In this document: positions 15,993 through 24,566 of the stretch, in pieces
Layout of the letters: each line of letters begins with the position of its first letter
Numbering within the stretch: the stretch's first letter is position 1
DNA from: Brevibacterium antiquum CNRZ 918
GTDB taxonomy: Bacteria > Actinomycetota > Actinomycetes > Actinomycetales > Brevibacteriaceae
Assembly: GCF_900169145.1 (NCBI RefSeq)
Contig: NZ_FXZD01000009.1
Location: 105,780 to 169,779 of the forward strand
Reading direction: 5' to 3'
DNA length: 64,000 nt
Notes under the pieces: model-generated
Database searches by the model: none
What the model was told of the DNA's origin: nothing
Seen by the model: the letters and a program-made list of their open reading frames with translations, nothing else
Made by a program: the position numbers and the translations under genes

Positions 15993-16715
15993 ATGGACCC
16001 TCGTGTTGACCTGCCGCTGCGATCCGTGACCAAGCACGCGCACTCTCCGCCAGAGCTCAGCCAATGGCTGCGCGACCTTCCTGCGGTCCGTGACTTCCTG
16101 GATGGCTTCGAGTTCGAGCGCACAACCGTCTTCGTCGGGGAGAACGGCTCGGGCAAGTCAACGCTCATCGAAGCACTGGCCACAGCCCTCGATCTCCCGC
16201 ACGGAGGCGGTACGGGATGGGAAGTGCGAGACCACGCCGAGGAGGTGCCCGAACTGAGCGAGCACGTGCAGATCGTGCGTGGTGCCGCTGCCAAGCGCGG
16301 CGCATTCTTCCTCCGCGCCGAGACCATGCACGAGAATATGGCCTATCTGATGGAGATCGGCGCGGGTCGCGGCCACCACTACTCGCAGCAGTCTCACGGC
16401 GAGATGTTCATCGAGATGCTGTCGGGGAAGTTCTTGGACTTGGGACTATGGGTCCTCGACGAGCCGGAGAGCGCGCTGTCCTTCACCGCCTCGCTGACAC
16501 TGCTGCAGCTCATCCGACAGCGAGAGCGCGCGGGGCGCCAGACCATCATGGCCACCCACTCCCCCGTCTTCACCCGAGCCGAGGGAGCCAAACTCGTCGA
16601 GGTCGGCGAATGGGGGCTGCGCGAATCCACATGGGATCGACTCGACATGGTCGACCACTGGAGGCGCTTCCTGCATGAACCTCAGCGCTACCTACGGCAT
16701 TTCGATGAAGGGTGA
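15993..16715 (+). CDS. Predicted AAA-type ATPase (COG3910-like)
   Basis: A 240-residue single-domain ATPase with an ABC-like fold. Walker A is GENGSGKST, a serine-rich signature-like QQSHGEM lies midway, and Walker B is WVLDEPESALS. MATHSPVF supplies the switch histidine. There is no coiled coil or membrane segment. Proteins of this type are common in bacteria and of unproven role. The ATG at 15993 gives the conserved MDPRVDL start; a longer frame from 15948 exists. It stands alone, 106 bp after lysE, and ends convergent to the YhgE gene. Confidence 0.8.
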   Translation: MDPRVDLPLRSVTKHAHSPPELSQWLRDLPAVRDFLDGFEFERTTVFVGENGSGKSTLIEALATALDLPHGGGTGWEVRDHAEEVPELSEHVQIVRGAAAKRGAFFLRAETMHENMAYLMEIGAGRGHHYSQQSHGEMFIEMLSGKFLDLGLWVLDEPESALSFTASLTLLQLIRQRERAGRQTIMATHSPVFTRAEGAKLVEVGEWGLRESTWDRLDMVDHWRRFLHEPQRYLRHFDEG

Positions 16716-16779
16716 ATGTCTCCCCTCACCGAGGTGGCTGTGCCCGCTAACGCACCGCCGCCTTGGCGAGGGGTGAGCG

Positions 16780-18957
16780 CTACAGCGACAAGCTCGGGTG
16801 CAGCTGGGTCAGCGTGACCATCCGCTTCCGGCCGCAGACGAACATGGTTGCCACCAAAGCGATCGCAGTCATGAGCAGCAGGACGACTGCAGCCTGTGCG
16901 GCGATGAACATGTCCCCACCGGCGATCAGGGTCCGCAGGCCGTTGACCGCGTGGGTCATCGGCAGGAACGGCGAGATGATCTGGAAGATACCAGGTGCTG
17001 TCTGCACCGGATAGGTTCCGCCCGCCGAGGCGATCTGGATCATGAGCAGAACCAGGGCGACCAGCCTGCCGACACCCCCCAAGGCCGCGACGCAGAGCTG
17101 GTGGACCGCGTGGAAGCTGGCTGCCACGAGGATCGAGAACAGCAGGGTCCACACCCAGGCGCCGGCGGAGAAGTCGAGGGCGAAGGCGAGCACTCCGTAG
17201 AGCACCGCCACTTGGGCTATTCCGAACAGGATGCCGGGCACGTAACCAGCCCAGGCGATTCGGGAAGACTTCGCTGATGACATCAGTGCGCGGTAGGGGA
17301 TCGCATTGATGACCATATAGGTGATCATGCCGCCGATCCACAGGGCGAGAGAGACGAAGAACGCGGCCAAGCCCTCCCCGTAGGCATCCACTGCGTTGTC
17401 CTTGTGCTTCTCGGCATCGACGGGCAACGCGACGACGTCCGAGCGATTCTCGCGGTCGGATTTGTCATAGGTCGGGATCTGCTTGAGCCCCTCGGCGAGC
17501 TTGTCCGCGAGCTCCTCCGAGCCGTCGACGAGCTTCTTCGCGCCCTTGTCGAGGTCATCGGAGCCGTCCGCGAGCTGCGAGGATCCGTCCTTGAGATCGG
17601 CCACGCCCGTCTTGGCCTTCTCGGTGCCGTCCTTGAGCGAGATGACGCCGTCGTTGAGGTCTCCGGCGCCCTTGGCCAAGTCGCCCGCACCGGTGTCGAG
17701 TTTGATGAGTCCCGAATGCAGGTCGTCGGCCCCGGTGGCCACCTTCTGTGCACCGTCGTCGAGTTTGCCGATCTTCTTGTCGGCGTCCCTGATCTTGCCC
17801 ATGACGTCATCAACGGCATCCTTGACCGGATCCTCGAGATCCTTAGCCTCATCTGCTGCCTTCGACGCCCGTTCGTGGGCCTTGTCGAGATCTCCGCCGA
17901 GGTTGTCCATGTCGTCGGCGAGTTTCGCCACGTTCGGATCGTCGGGGTAATCTTCGCGCAGCTGTGCAACTCGGTCATCCACGTCGCCGCGCACCGTCTT
18001 CCGCGCCGAGTCGAAGTCGTCCTCCGCCTGGTTCAGCTTGGGTCGTGCTCCTTCGACGAGGTCGCCGGCGCGATCCCGCAGGTCCTCTGCCTTGTCCGTG
18101 GTCTCGTCCGCCGTGTCACGCAGCTGCGAAGTTCCATCGGCCACCTGTCCGGCTCCGGTCGACAACTTCTTCGCGCCGTTCTTCGCCTCGGTGGTGCTCC
18201 TGGCCAGCGTATCTGCGCCGGTCTTCAGGTCGCCGCTGCCCTTCTTGAGCTTTCCGGCTCCGTCGTCGAGGTCACCGATGCCGGTCTGCAGCTTGCCGAC
18301 TCCCTTGTCGAGGGTATGTGCTCCGTCGGAGAGTTCGCCCGTTCCGTCGTGGAGATCGACTGCACCGTCGTTGAGCTGGGTTGCACCGTCGACGGCTTTC
18401 TCTGTCGAGGAGTGGATGTCGTTGAAGCCGAGGTAGACCTCGGAGACGTATTCGGACGTGGTGGTCTCGTTCAACCCTGATTTGATCTCGTTGAGGATGG
18501 TTCCTGCCATCTGTCCCACGATGTAGTTGTGCGCATCGTCGGTGCGCAGGTTCAGTCCTGCCTGCTCGGGATCGTCCCCTCCCGTCGAGACGAGTCGCTC
18601 GGAGAAGTTCGAGGGAATCTCGAGGACCGCGAAGTACTTGCCTTCGGCAAGGCCGTCGTTGGCCTCCTTCAGCGACGTCTCCTGCCAATCGAATCCGCCT
18701 TCACCTTCGGGGGTGATCTGGTCAACGAGCTCATCACCTGCGTGAAGCTTCTCGCCGTCCGAGCTGGGCTTCTTCGCGCCTTCGTCAGTGTTGACCACGG
18801 CGGCCTGGAGTTTGTCGAGGTTATCGGTCGGCGCCCAGTTCGAGGCCAGGTACAGACCGCCGTAGATCGCGGGGATGACGGCAACGACGATGATCGCCAG
18901 GCGAGTGATCGTGTGTCGTTTGAAGCGAGAGAGTTCGAGCCAAGGCAGAGAGAACAT
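16780..18957 (-). CDS. YhgE/Pip-domain membrane protein
   Basis: A 725-residue protein. An N-terminal membrane segment (about 18-40) is followed by a Pip-type extracellular domain. A long repetitive stretch (about 195-530) uses heptad-like LxxGxxxLxxG units, for example GAHTLDKGVGKLQTGIGDLD. The C-terminus has about five membrane segments resembling ABC-2 permeases. Known relatives include the phage infection protein Pip of Lactococcus and EsaA of type VII secretion. The next leftward-reading gene upstream encodes an ABC-type ATPase, 60 bp away, so the two may form an export system. Its direct role here is unknown. Confidence 0.85.
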   Translation of the reverse strand: MFSLPWLELSRFKRHTITRLAIIVVAVIPAIYGGLYLASNWAPTDNLDKLQAAVVNTDEGAKKPSSDGEKLHAGDELVDQITPEGEGGFDWQETSLKEANDGLAEGKYFAVLEIPSNFSERLVSTGGDDPEQAGLNLRTDDAHNYIVGQMAGTILNEIKSGLNETTTSEYVSEVYLGFNDIHSSTEKAVDGATQLNDGAVDLHDGTGELSDGAHTLDKGVGKLQTGIGDLDDGAGKLKKGSGDLKTGADTLARSTTEAKNGAKKLSTGAGQVADGTSQLRDTADETTDKAEDLRDRAGDLVEGARPKLNQAEDDFDSARKTVRGDVDDRVAQLREDYPDDPNVAKLADDMDNLGGDLDKAHERASKAADEAKDLEDPVKDAVDDVMGKIRDADKKIGKLDDGAQKVATGADDLHSGLIKLDTGAGDLAKGAGDLNDGVISLKDGTEKAKTGVADLKDGSSQLADGSDDLDKGAKKLVDGSEELADKLAEGLKQIPTYDKSDRENRSDVVALPVDAEKHKDNAVDAYGEGLAAFFVSLALWIGGMITYMVINAIPYRALMSSAKSSRIAWAGYVPGILFGIAQVAVLYGVLAFALDFSAGAWVWTLLFSILVAASFHAVHQLCVAALGGVGRLVALVLLMIQIASAGGTYPVQTAPGIFQIISPFLPMTHAVNGLRTLIAGGDMFIAAQAAVVLLLMTAIALVATMFVCGRKRMVTLTQLHPSLSL

Positions 18958-19017
18958 CGCAGAAACACCTTATTATCGGATCAGATTCGAAAAGCTTGCG
19001 GGGATGGGATGGGCCGC

Positions 19018-19860
19018 TCAGTGGCGGGGGTGCTGAGTGAGGAGCAATTCGCTCACCGAGGTGGGCGAGACCTCTGAGCGCAGTGCATCCATGACGAGGT
19101 CGACGTCGGAGGAGTCCTCACAGGAGACGATCACTGTGAGCGGACACTCGGGGTCGCGTGTCCGGCGCAGTTCCTGGTAGATCAGGATTGCTGCCCAGGC
19201 GCGGGCGCGATCCTGCCGCTCGCGCAGATAGTCGATGTTGTCGAGCACGACGACCGGTGCCTGAGCGATGCTGGCCAGACTGAGCTCGAGGAGGAACTTC
19301 TGCAGCCCGCTGAGTTCGGAGACGAAGGTCTTCCCTTCGTCATCGATGAGGAAATCAGCATCTTTGGCATCCGCCGTCGAAAATGTCCCAGCAGGCAGGC
19401 GGTCGATGACCTCGGTGGCGGATTCGAAGGTGTTGCGAATGACGTCGATGACCTCGCGCAGGGAGGACTTCGACACCCATGGCTTGTACCAGGGCTGAAG
19501 CATGATCAGCCGTTCGGCAATGTGCTGGGCGAGGGTGAAATCGTCCTCGAGGTCGGTGAGCCCGGCGACATGACCGACGCTGACCTGCCCGCGAACGCGA
19601 CGGGTCTGTTTCCGGATATCGAGTTCGCCAACGTGGCCCTCACCGGAGGTCACTCGCATGCGGCCCGCGATTGAGAGGAGCAGGGATGTCTTGCCGGCTC
19701 CGGCCGCGCCCTGGATGATCGCGATCGAACCCAGGGGTACGTCGAGGTCGATTCCGGAGAACACGTCTCCCTGCTTGCCCGACATCCCCCAATCCCGGAG
19801 GCTGACTAGGCTCACCGCTTGTTCTGTCTCGTCGGTGAGCGTCTGTGAATTGCTCTGCAT
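19018..19860 (-). CDS. ABC-type ATP-binding protein with altered catalytic motifs
   Basis: A 280-residue ABC-like ATPase. Walker A is GAAGAGKTS. The signature LSGGQ reads LSGLQ (in VSELSGLQKFLLELSLAS). Walker B is VVVLDNID, so the usual catalytic glutamate after the aspartate is asparagine. Between Walker A and the signature lies an unusual insert (about 120-190). Such changes suggest slow hydrolysis or a switch-like role. The ATG at 19860 follows GGGAG; an earlier in-frame ATG at 19965 is less likely. It lies directly upstream of the YhgE/Pip gene and is the probable motor or regulator of that protein. Confidence 0.78.
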   Translation of the reverse strand: MQSNSQTLTDETEQAVSLVSLRDWGMSGKQGDVFSGIDLDVPLGSIAIIQGAAGAGKTSLLLSIAGRMRVTSGEGHVGELDIRKQTRRVRGQVSVGHVAGLTDLEDDFTLAQHIAERLIMLQPWYKPWVSKSSLREVIDVIRNTFESATEVIDRLPAGTFSTADAKDADFLIDDEGKTFVSELSGLQKFLLELSLASIAQAPVVVLDNIDYLRERQDRARAWAAILIYQELRRTRDPECPLTVIVSCEDSSDVDLVMDALRSEVSPTSVSELLLTQHPRH

Positions 19861-20001
19861 TCCTGTTGCTCCCACTGTGTGCGACTGTGTCGACCGATCG
19901 TGCTGGCCAATGACGTCGGGAACGCGAGTCTGGCGCGCTCCACTTCCCAGCACATTACGCCACATGGACCCTGTCGCAGGCGCTCCGTCTGACGCATGTC
20001 A

Positions 20002-20019
20002 AGTTACCCATAGGTAACT
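20002..20019. promoter_or_regulatory. 18-bp inverted repeat operator candidate
   Basis: AGTTACC-CATA-GGTAACT is a perfect 7-bp dyad with a 4-bp spacer in the divergent gap between the ABC ATPase and the TDT transporter. It looks like a TetR- or MarR-type operator, but no regulator gene is adjacent. Confidence 0.5.
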
Positions 20020-20097
20020 ATAGTGATCGAAGCTGAACATGCGCTCGAAAACGCCGCAAATGTCTGTAATCCCACAAATTGCAGATAATAGATAATA

Positions 20098-20118
20098 GAG
20101 CAATGAGCAATGAGCAAT
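20098..20118 (+). repeat. Threefold 7-bp repeat placing ATG in all three frames
   Basis: GAGCAAT is repeated three times in succession at the 5' end of the TDT transporter gene. Because the unit is 7 bases and each junction creates ATG, start codons arise at 20103, 20110 and 20117, one per frame. Only the middle one opens the long gene. The others give five-codon peptides. Two GATAATA units directly precede the array. Confidence 0.9.
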
Positions 20119-21210
20119 GAACAGACGAGCCTGACATACCTGCAGAGCACGTGGGGGCTGAGCCCGGCCACTGTCACCCCTGGATGCTTCGCCTCCGTCA
20201 TGGCCACCGGCATCATGTCGATCGGTGCTCACCTCAAGGGGCTGACAGCGCTCTCGACCGTTCTATTCTGGCTGGCTGTGGTCCTCTATGTCTTTTTCGT
20301 GGTGCTCGTCATCTGGCGTGCCTGTTCGCACACCGCTGAGATGCGCGCCGATCTCCACAATCCGTCGAAGGCCTTCGGCTACTTCACGTTCGTCGCAGCG
20401 ACGAACGTGCTCGCGACTGCATTGGAGGGGCAGTCTCACTTCCGCGTCGCCCTCGCGTTCTTCAGCCTCGGCCTCCTGGCCTGGCTGATTCTTGGCTACC
20501 TCATTCCCTTCTCGGCCATCCTCGGCTCGACCACCTCACCCATACTCACGCAGGTCAATGGAACCTGGTTCGTCTGCGTGGTGGCAGCTCAGTCCGTTGC
20601 GGTCGCTGCGTCCGGGCTCATGGCTGAACTTCCCGCCCCCGCCGCCGACGCGAACTTCGGCGCCGTGCTCGCAGTCATCGCCGTCATCGCCTGGAGCGTC
20701 GGCGTCGGCATGTACCTCGCCTGCGCTGTCTTCGTGGGCGTGAGGGCACTGCTCCACCGGATCGGCCCCGAGGACCTCGACGCCCCGTACTGGGTGATGA
20801 TGGGCGCGCTGGCCATCTCAGTCGTCGCGGGATCGAAGATCCTCGAAGGAGGCACCTCCCCGATCTTCGCGGCCACCACCGTCATCATCGCGGGCGCCTC
20901 GGCGATCCTGTGGTCGATCTCGACCTGGCTCATCCCTGCGCTCGTCATCGCCGGTATATGGAGGCACGTGCGCCACCGCATTCCCTTGGGATACTCGGCC
21001 GGGCTGTGGAGCATGGTCTTTCCGCTCGGAATGTACTCCGTGGCGAGCACAAGCGTGGGGCAGGTCGACCAGATGCCGATCATCTCGTGGATCGGCGCTC
21101 AATGGTACTGGATCGGATTGACCGTCTGGGCCATCGTCTTCTGCGCAATGGTGTGGTCATTCGTACGGTCGACGAACGCACGGGCTTCCTCCTCACTCGC
21201 GTCGAGCTGA
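20110..21210 (+). CDS. TDT/TehA-type (SLAC1-related) membrane transporter
   Basis: A 366-residue protein with about ten hydrophobic segments, the fold of the tellurite-resistance/dicarboxylate transporter family. TPGCFASVMATGIMSIG (about 23-39) is the characteristic first-helix motif. Members move C4-dicarboxylates, sulfite or anions; TehA itself is an anion-channel homologue. The start at 20110 is the middle of three ATGs created by a 7-bp repeat, and there is no strong ribosome site. A hairpin 170 bp downstream may end transcription. Its substrate cannot be told from sequence. Confidence 0.82.
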   Translation: MSNEQTSLTYLQSTWGLSPATVTPGCFASVMATGIMSIGAHLKGLTALSTVLFWLAVVLYVFFVVLVIWRACSHTAEMRADLHNPSKAFGYFTFVAATNVLATALEGQSHFRVALAFFSLGLLAWLILGYLIPFSAILGSTTSPILTQVNGTWFVCVVAAQSVAVAASGLMAELPAPAADANFGAVLAVIAVIAWSVGVGMYLACAVFVGVRALLHRIGPEDLDAPYWVMMGALAISVVAGSKILEGGTSPIFAATTVIIAGASAILWSISTWLIPALVIAGIWRHVRHRIPLGYSAGLWSMVFPLGMYSVASTSVGQVDQMPIISWIGAQWYWIGLTVWAIVFCAMVWSFVRSTNARASSSLASS

Positions 21211-21373
21211 GTGTGGCCCAATGGAGCATCACGCCCAGTCAGCTCCACACCTTCCCTCCGCAGCAGTATGTTTTGGTACCCCCAGGGCGCTAAGCGAAAC
21301 GGACTGCCTGAGTTGGCAGCTGTGGTGCCATACGGCACGGAGGGTATGACTTGGCAATCACTGTGCGGCATTG

Positions 21374-21411
21374 AAAAAGCTACCGCATGCAGGGTGTGCA
21401 TGCGGCAGCTT
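21374..21411 (-). terminator. Rho-independent terminator of the DUF805 gene
   Basis: The arms AAGCTACCGCATGCA and TGCATGCGGCAGCTT pair with one mismatch around loop GGGTG. Read on the minus strand the hairpin is followed by five T residues. It lies 66 bp past the DUF805 stop and may also block the opposite transporter transcript. Confidence 0.8.
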
Positions 21412-21476
21412 CAAGCCTGATCGAGCGACGGGTCACTCACAGGAGAGATCGTGCTCAGACAAGAGTGCTCAGACGA

Positions 21477-22037
21477 TCAGACGTCGAAGCGCTGGCCCTC
21501 AGGCTTGGAAGGCAGGAGCTCCAGGACGAACAAGATCAGCCCGCCGACTCCGGGGATGAAGATGAGGAAGAAGAACGGCCCGGCAAAGTTCGCATCATGC
21601 AGACGACGCCATGTGATCGCCAGGTTCGGGATGATCATGGCGAGACTGATGAGGCCGCTGAGGCCATAGCCGATCAGTCCAATCACCATGCCTGGCCCTG
21701 AAGTCGCCGCCTGCGCAGCGGCCGGGTCATATGGATCGACTGCTGCCGCAGAACCTGCCGACATTGCCACACCGACAATGATCAGCACCATTGGAATGAG
21801 CTGAACCAGGAAAGTGAACAGTGCCATCCACCAGAATTCGCTGCGCGATGCGCGGCCGGAGAATGTGGCGTACTTCTTGAAGAAGCGCTTGACGGCCTGG
21901 CCGAAGGATGCGCCGTAGAGCGGAAGGGAGAGATCGTCGGGGCTGGCGGCCCCACGGATCTGAGCACCAGGGCCCATGGCACCTGGACCGGTGGCACCGG
22001 GGCCTGCGGGATATGCGCTGTTCGCGTCGTAGGACAT
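21477..22037 (-). CDS. DUF805-family membrane protein
   Basis: A 186-residue protein. The N-terminus (about 1-45) is a glycine/proline/alanine-rich tail. The DUF805 domain begins FGQAVKRFFKKYATFSGRAS and contains SEFWW, WRRLHDANFAG and about four hydrophobic segments. The family is widespread with no established biochemical function. The ATG at 22037 is chosen over a longer frame because it gives the typical cytoplasmic tail and GAAGGTCACC precedes it. Hairpins on both sides (22153-22215 and 21374-21411) suggest a single-gene transcript. Confidence 0.85.
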   Translation of the reverse strand: MSYDANSAYPAGPGATGPGAMGPGAQIRGAASPDDLSLPLYGASFGQAVKRFFKKYATFSGRASRSEFWWMALFTFLVQLIPMVLIIVGVAMSAGSAAAVDPYDPAAAQAATSGPGMVIGLIGYGLSGLISLAMIIPNLAITWRRLHDANFAGPFFFLIFIPGVGGLILFVLELLPSKPEGQRFDV

Positions 22038-22152
22038 GGTGACCTTCGTGTTAGGGAAAATATCGTCTCTGCACAGGAAGTGCGATATCAATTGTGCTAC
22101 ACGAAGTCCGAGTTCCTCGTATTGATCATGTTCCAGACCTGGAACGTGAGGT

Positions 22153-22215
22153 GAATCATCGGCAAACACCACAGCGCCCGGGAAGCTCAAGCTTCCCAGG
22201 CGCCACCGATGATTC
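22153..22215 (-). terminator. Two-part hairpin terminator after the MFS gene
   Basis: Outer arms GAATCATCGG and CCGATGATTC (10 bp, perfect) enclose an inner stem of GCGCC-GGGAAGC with GCTTCCC-GGCGC and loop TCAA. It lies between the MFS stop and the DUF805 start. A T-run is missing, but the stem is strong. Confidence 0.6.
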
Positions 22216-22267
22216 GCCTCAGATGGATATTCGGATCAGTCGATCCCTCACCAACGATGCGTTCAGC

Positions 22268-23581
22268 TCAGGCGTCGCCCCCAGTCAGGGCATAGGCCTC
22301 GTCGACAGGAGCTTCGTCGATGTGACCGTCGACCCGACGCAGGGCCTTCCATCCGATCACGATGACCACGACAGACAGGAGCACCACGCCAGTGCCGAAG
22401 AAGTACGGTGCGCCGGTGCTGATCGACTCGGAGACAACTCCGGCCACGACCGGAGCCATGGCACCGCCGATGAAGCGCACGCCTGAGTATGTGCCCGAAG
22501 CGACGGGGCGAGGCAGGTCGCTGACCTCCATCGCCGATTCCGTGAAGACGGTGTTGAGGACACCCAGAATCAGTCCGGCCACGATCACACTGACGATGAT
22601 GCCGACGAAGGATTCGACGAGGAATCCCATCACTGCCAGCAGTGCGGCGAGCGCGATCAGTGCGACGACGAGGCTGCGGCGACGGCCCAGACGCTTGGTC
22701 AGCAGAGGTGCACCGAAGACCGAGGTGATGGCCACACACATTCCCCATCCGAAGAACACGTAGCCGAGACCCATGGCCCCGAAGTCTTCGATGCCGGCCT
22801 TTGCTGCAGCCGCTTCAACAGGAAAGGGACTGTAGGCCAGCAGAATGAAGAAGCCGAAATTGTACAGCAGCGCGGCGATGCCGAGCACGAGGACACCGGG
22901 GCGTGCGAGGGCCCGGAAGGTGGCACTGAGCTTGATCGGGTCGGCCGAAGCTGTGAGGCCACCGGCGCCGGACTTCCCACCCGGCAGGAGGATCACGATG
23001 GCAATGAAGCCGATGGCCATGAGGACGGCGGTGCCGAAGAACGGTCCGCGCCAGGAGATCCCTCCCAGCAGACCGCCCAACAGCGGACCGGTCGCAATGC
23101 CGATGCCCAGGGCGGCCTCGTAGAGGATGATCGCCTTCTCGGCACCGCCGGAAGCCGCACCGACAATGGTCGAGAGCGCAGTGGAGATGAAGAGTGCGTT
23201 GCCCAGCCCCCATCCGGCGCGGAAGCCGATGATCTGGTCGACGCTGCCAGAGAAGCCTGCCAAGGCGGAGAAGGCGACGATGAGGATGAGGCCGATGAGC
23301 AGCGTGGTCTTCGCGCCGATCCGGGAGGAGACGAAGCTGGTGAAGAACATCATGCCACCGGTGATGAACAGATAGCTGGTGAACAGCAGCATCGACTGCG
23401 ACGGCGATGCGTGGAGTTCGGCGGAGATCGCGGGCAGGATCGGGTCAACCAGCCCGATGCCCATGAACGCGATGACCGCGGCGAACGCGACTGCCCATAC
23501 TGCTCGTGGTTGACGCAGAATAGATGCCTCCGCGCCCTCCTCATCTTTCATCTGTGCTTCATTACCTGGTGAGACGCTCAT
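22268..23581 (-). CDS. MFS drug-efflux transporter
   Basis: A 437-residue major facilitator with about 12 hydrophobic segments. The motif-A region between helices 2 and 3 reads SSRIGAKTT, and motif C-like GIGIATGPLLGGLLGG occurs in helix 5, as in drug/proton antiporters. A charged cytoplasmic N-terminus precedes helix 1. AGGAACAGCA precedes the ATG. The MarR-type gene lies 100 bp upstream on the same strand and is likely to repress both. The substrates are unknown. Confidence 0.88.
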   Translation of the reverse strand: MSVSPGNEAQMKDEEGAEASILRQPRAVWAVAFAAVIAFMGIGLVDPILPAISAELHASPSQSMLLFTSYLFITGGMMFFTSFVSSRIGAKTTLLIGLILIVAFSALAGFSGSVDQIIGFRAGWGLGNALFISTALSTIVGAASGGAEKAIILYEAALGIGIATGPLLGGLLGGISWRGPFFGTAVLMAIGFIAIVILLPGGKSGAGGLTASADPIKLSATFRALARPGVLVLGIAALLYNFGFFILLAYSPFPVEAAAAKAGIEDFGAMGLGYVFFGWGMCVAITSVFGAPLLTKRLGRRRSLVVALIALAALLAVMGFLVESFVGIIVSVIVAGLILGVLNTVFTESAMEVSDLPRPVASGTYSGVRFIGGAMAPVVAGVVSESISTGAPYFFGTGVVLLSVVVIVIGWKALRRVDGHIDEAPVDEAYALTGGDA

Positions 23582-23681
23582 TGCTGTTCCTGCGCACCCT
23601 TTCGTCGATCTGTCGTGATTTGTTGTCGTTGGTCTGATGTGATCGTCAGCTCGATCTGACTACCGCCGAGTCGGGGCGTCG

Positions 23682-24158
23682 TCAGCCGGACTGTGCCTCG
23701 TCCTGCTGGACCTCATCGGCATCCACGGGATGCTGCTCCTGCAGATACTGCGAGACCAGCCCCAGCGCCCGATGGACGCTGAGCCTGTCCTCGGGAGTCA
23801 GAGCCTCGAAGTAGGGCTCCATCCGTTCGACCAGAACGGTGCGATTCTCGGCCAACCTTGCGCGGCCAGCCTCGGTCAGCGAGAACTGTGACGCCCTTCT
23901 GTCACTGAGGCTGGCTTCACGCAGAACGTAGCCTGCCTCCTCAAGCCGGGCCAGGACCTTCGTCGCCGCCGGCTGAGAGCACAGATACCCCTGCGCAAAA
24001 TGGCCTACTCGAACAGGCTGGTACTGCTCGACAACGCCGAGTGCACGCAGCGTGACAAGTTCGCCTTCGTTGCCGACGACTCTCCTCAGCGCCCTGGTCA
24101 GGCGCGAGGAGACGACGACAAGACCAGTGACGAGCTCCGCCGAATCAACATCATCCAT
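23682..24158 (-). CDS. MarR-family regulator
   Basis: A 158-residue winged-helix regulator. The recognition region reads CSQPAATKVLARLEEAGYV and the wing LREASLSDRRASQFSLTEAG, which is the MarR signature (DRR). Members respond to drugs or phenolics. Its own start codon is overlapped by an inverted repeat, ATAACT-C-AGTTAT, indicating autoregulation. It precedes the MFS gene on the same strand, the usual MarR-pump pair. The acidic glutamine-rich tail (about 140-158) is variable. Confidence 0.88.
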   Translation of the reverse strand: MDDVDSAELVTGLVVVSSRLTRALRRVVGNEGELVTLRALGVVEQYQPVRVGHFAQGYLCSQPAATKVLARLEEAGYVLREASLSDRRASQFSLTEAGRARLAENRTVLVERMEPYFEALTPEDRLSVHRALGLVSQYLQEQHPVDADEVQQDEAQSG

Positions 24159-24182
24159 AACTCAGTTATATACCTTAGTTAT
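24157..24182. promoter_or_regulatory. Candidate MarR operator
   Basis: A perfect dyad ATAACT-C-AGTTAT (24157-24169) overlaps the marR start codon, and a third AGTTAT half-site follows at 24177-24182. Position and symmetry suggest autorepression. Confidence 0.6.
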
Positions 24183-24326
24183 GCAATATCGCAAGGTTGC
24201 ACCCCACCATCAGAGTTGCCACCGCTCGCGAGAGCGCCCTTGGCGGGAAGGCGACAGGGCACCTGCTGCTGTCGTGTGATGGATGTCATGGGCGCCTCGG
24301 CGAGAGGCGTGCTAATCTGTGGTCAC

Positions 24327-24449
24327 ATGTTCCGGGGACGGTGAAAATCCGTACCGGCGGTGACAGTCCGCGAACTGTCTGCATTCGTGCAGGTGGTTGA
24401 CTCGGTGAAATTCCGAGACCGACAGTAAGAGTCTGGATGGGAGGAGCAT
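24327..24449 (+). ncRNA. FMN riboswitch (RFN element)
   Basis: The aptamer core matches the conserved RFN blocks: CCGGGGACGGTGAAAATCCG, ACCGGCGGTGACAGTCCGCG, a GTGCAGGTGG block, then CCGACAGTAAGAGTCTGGAT and GGGAGGAG. The closing P1 stem pairs ATGTTCC (24327-24333) with GGAGCAT (24443-24449), allowing one G-U pair. It senses flavin mononucleotide and turns off riboflavin genes. It lies upstream of ribD, ribE, ribBA and ribH. Confidence 0.95.
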
Positions 24450-24533
24450 GGCGACTGCGGTCGCTGTGGTTCGGTGCATCCCAATGCGCTGTCGCACACG
24501 TCCGCGCGCTTTTGATAGTTGCACCCGCAATAT

Positions 24534-24565
24534 CCTCCCGCCCGACATCGGCTGGGAGGTTTTTT
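24534..24565 (+). terminator. Riboswitch-controlled terminator overlapping the ribD ribosome site
   Basis: CCTCCC (24534-24539) pairs with GGGAGG (24554-24559), followed by six T residues. The GGGAGG arm is also the only good Shine-Dalgarno sequence for ribD, whose ATG begins at 24567. The hairpin could therefore block both transcription and translation when FMN is bound. About 85 bases separate it from the aptamer, room for an antiterminator. Confidence 0.85.
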
Positions 24566-24566
24566 C

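Noticed and set aside
16716..16779. Hairpin terminator between the ATPase and YhgE genes
   Set aside because: Only a 6-bp CTCACC/GGTGAG pairing can be drawn. The notable element there is the dispersed motif copy at 16729.
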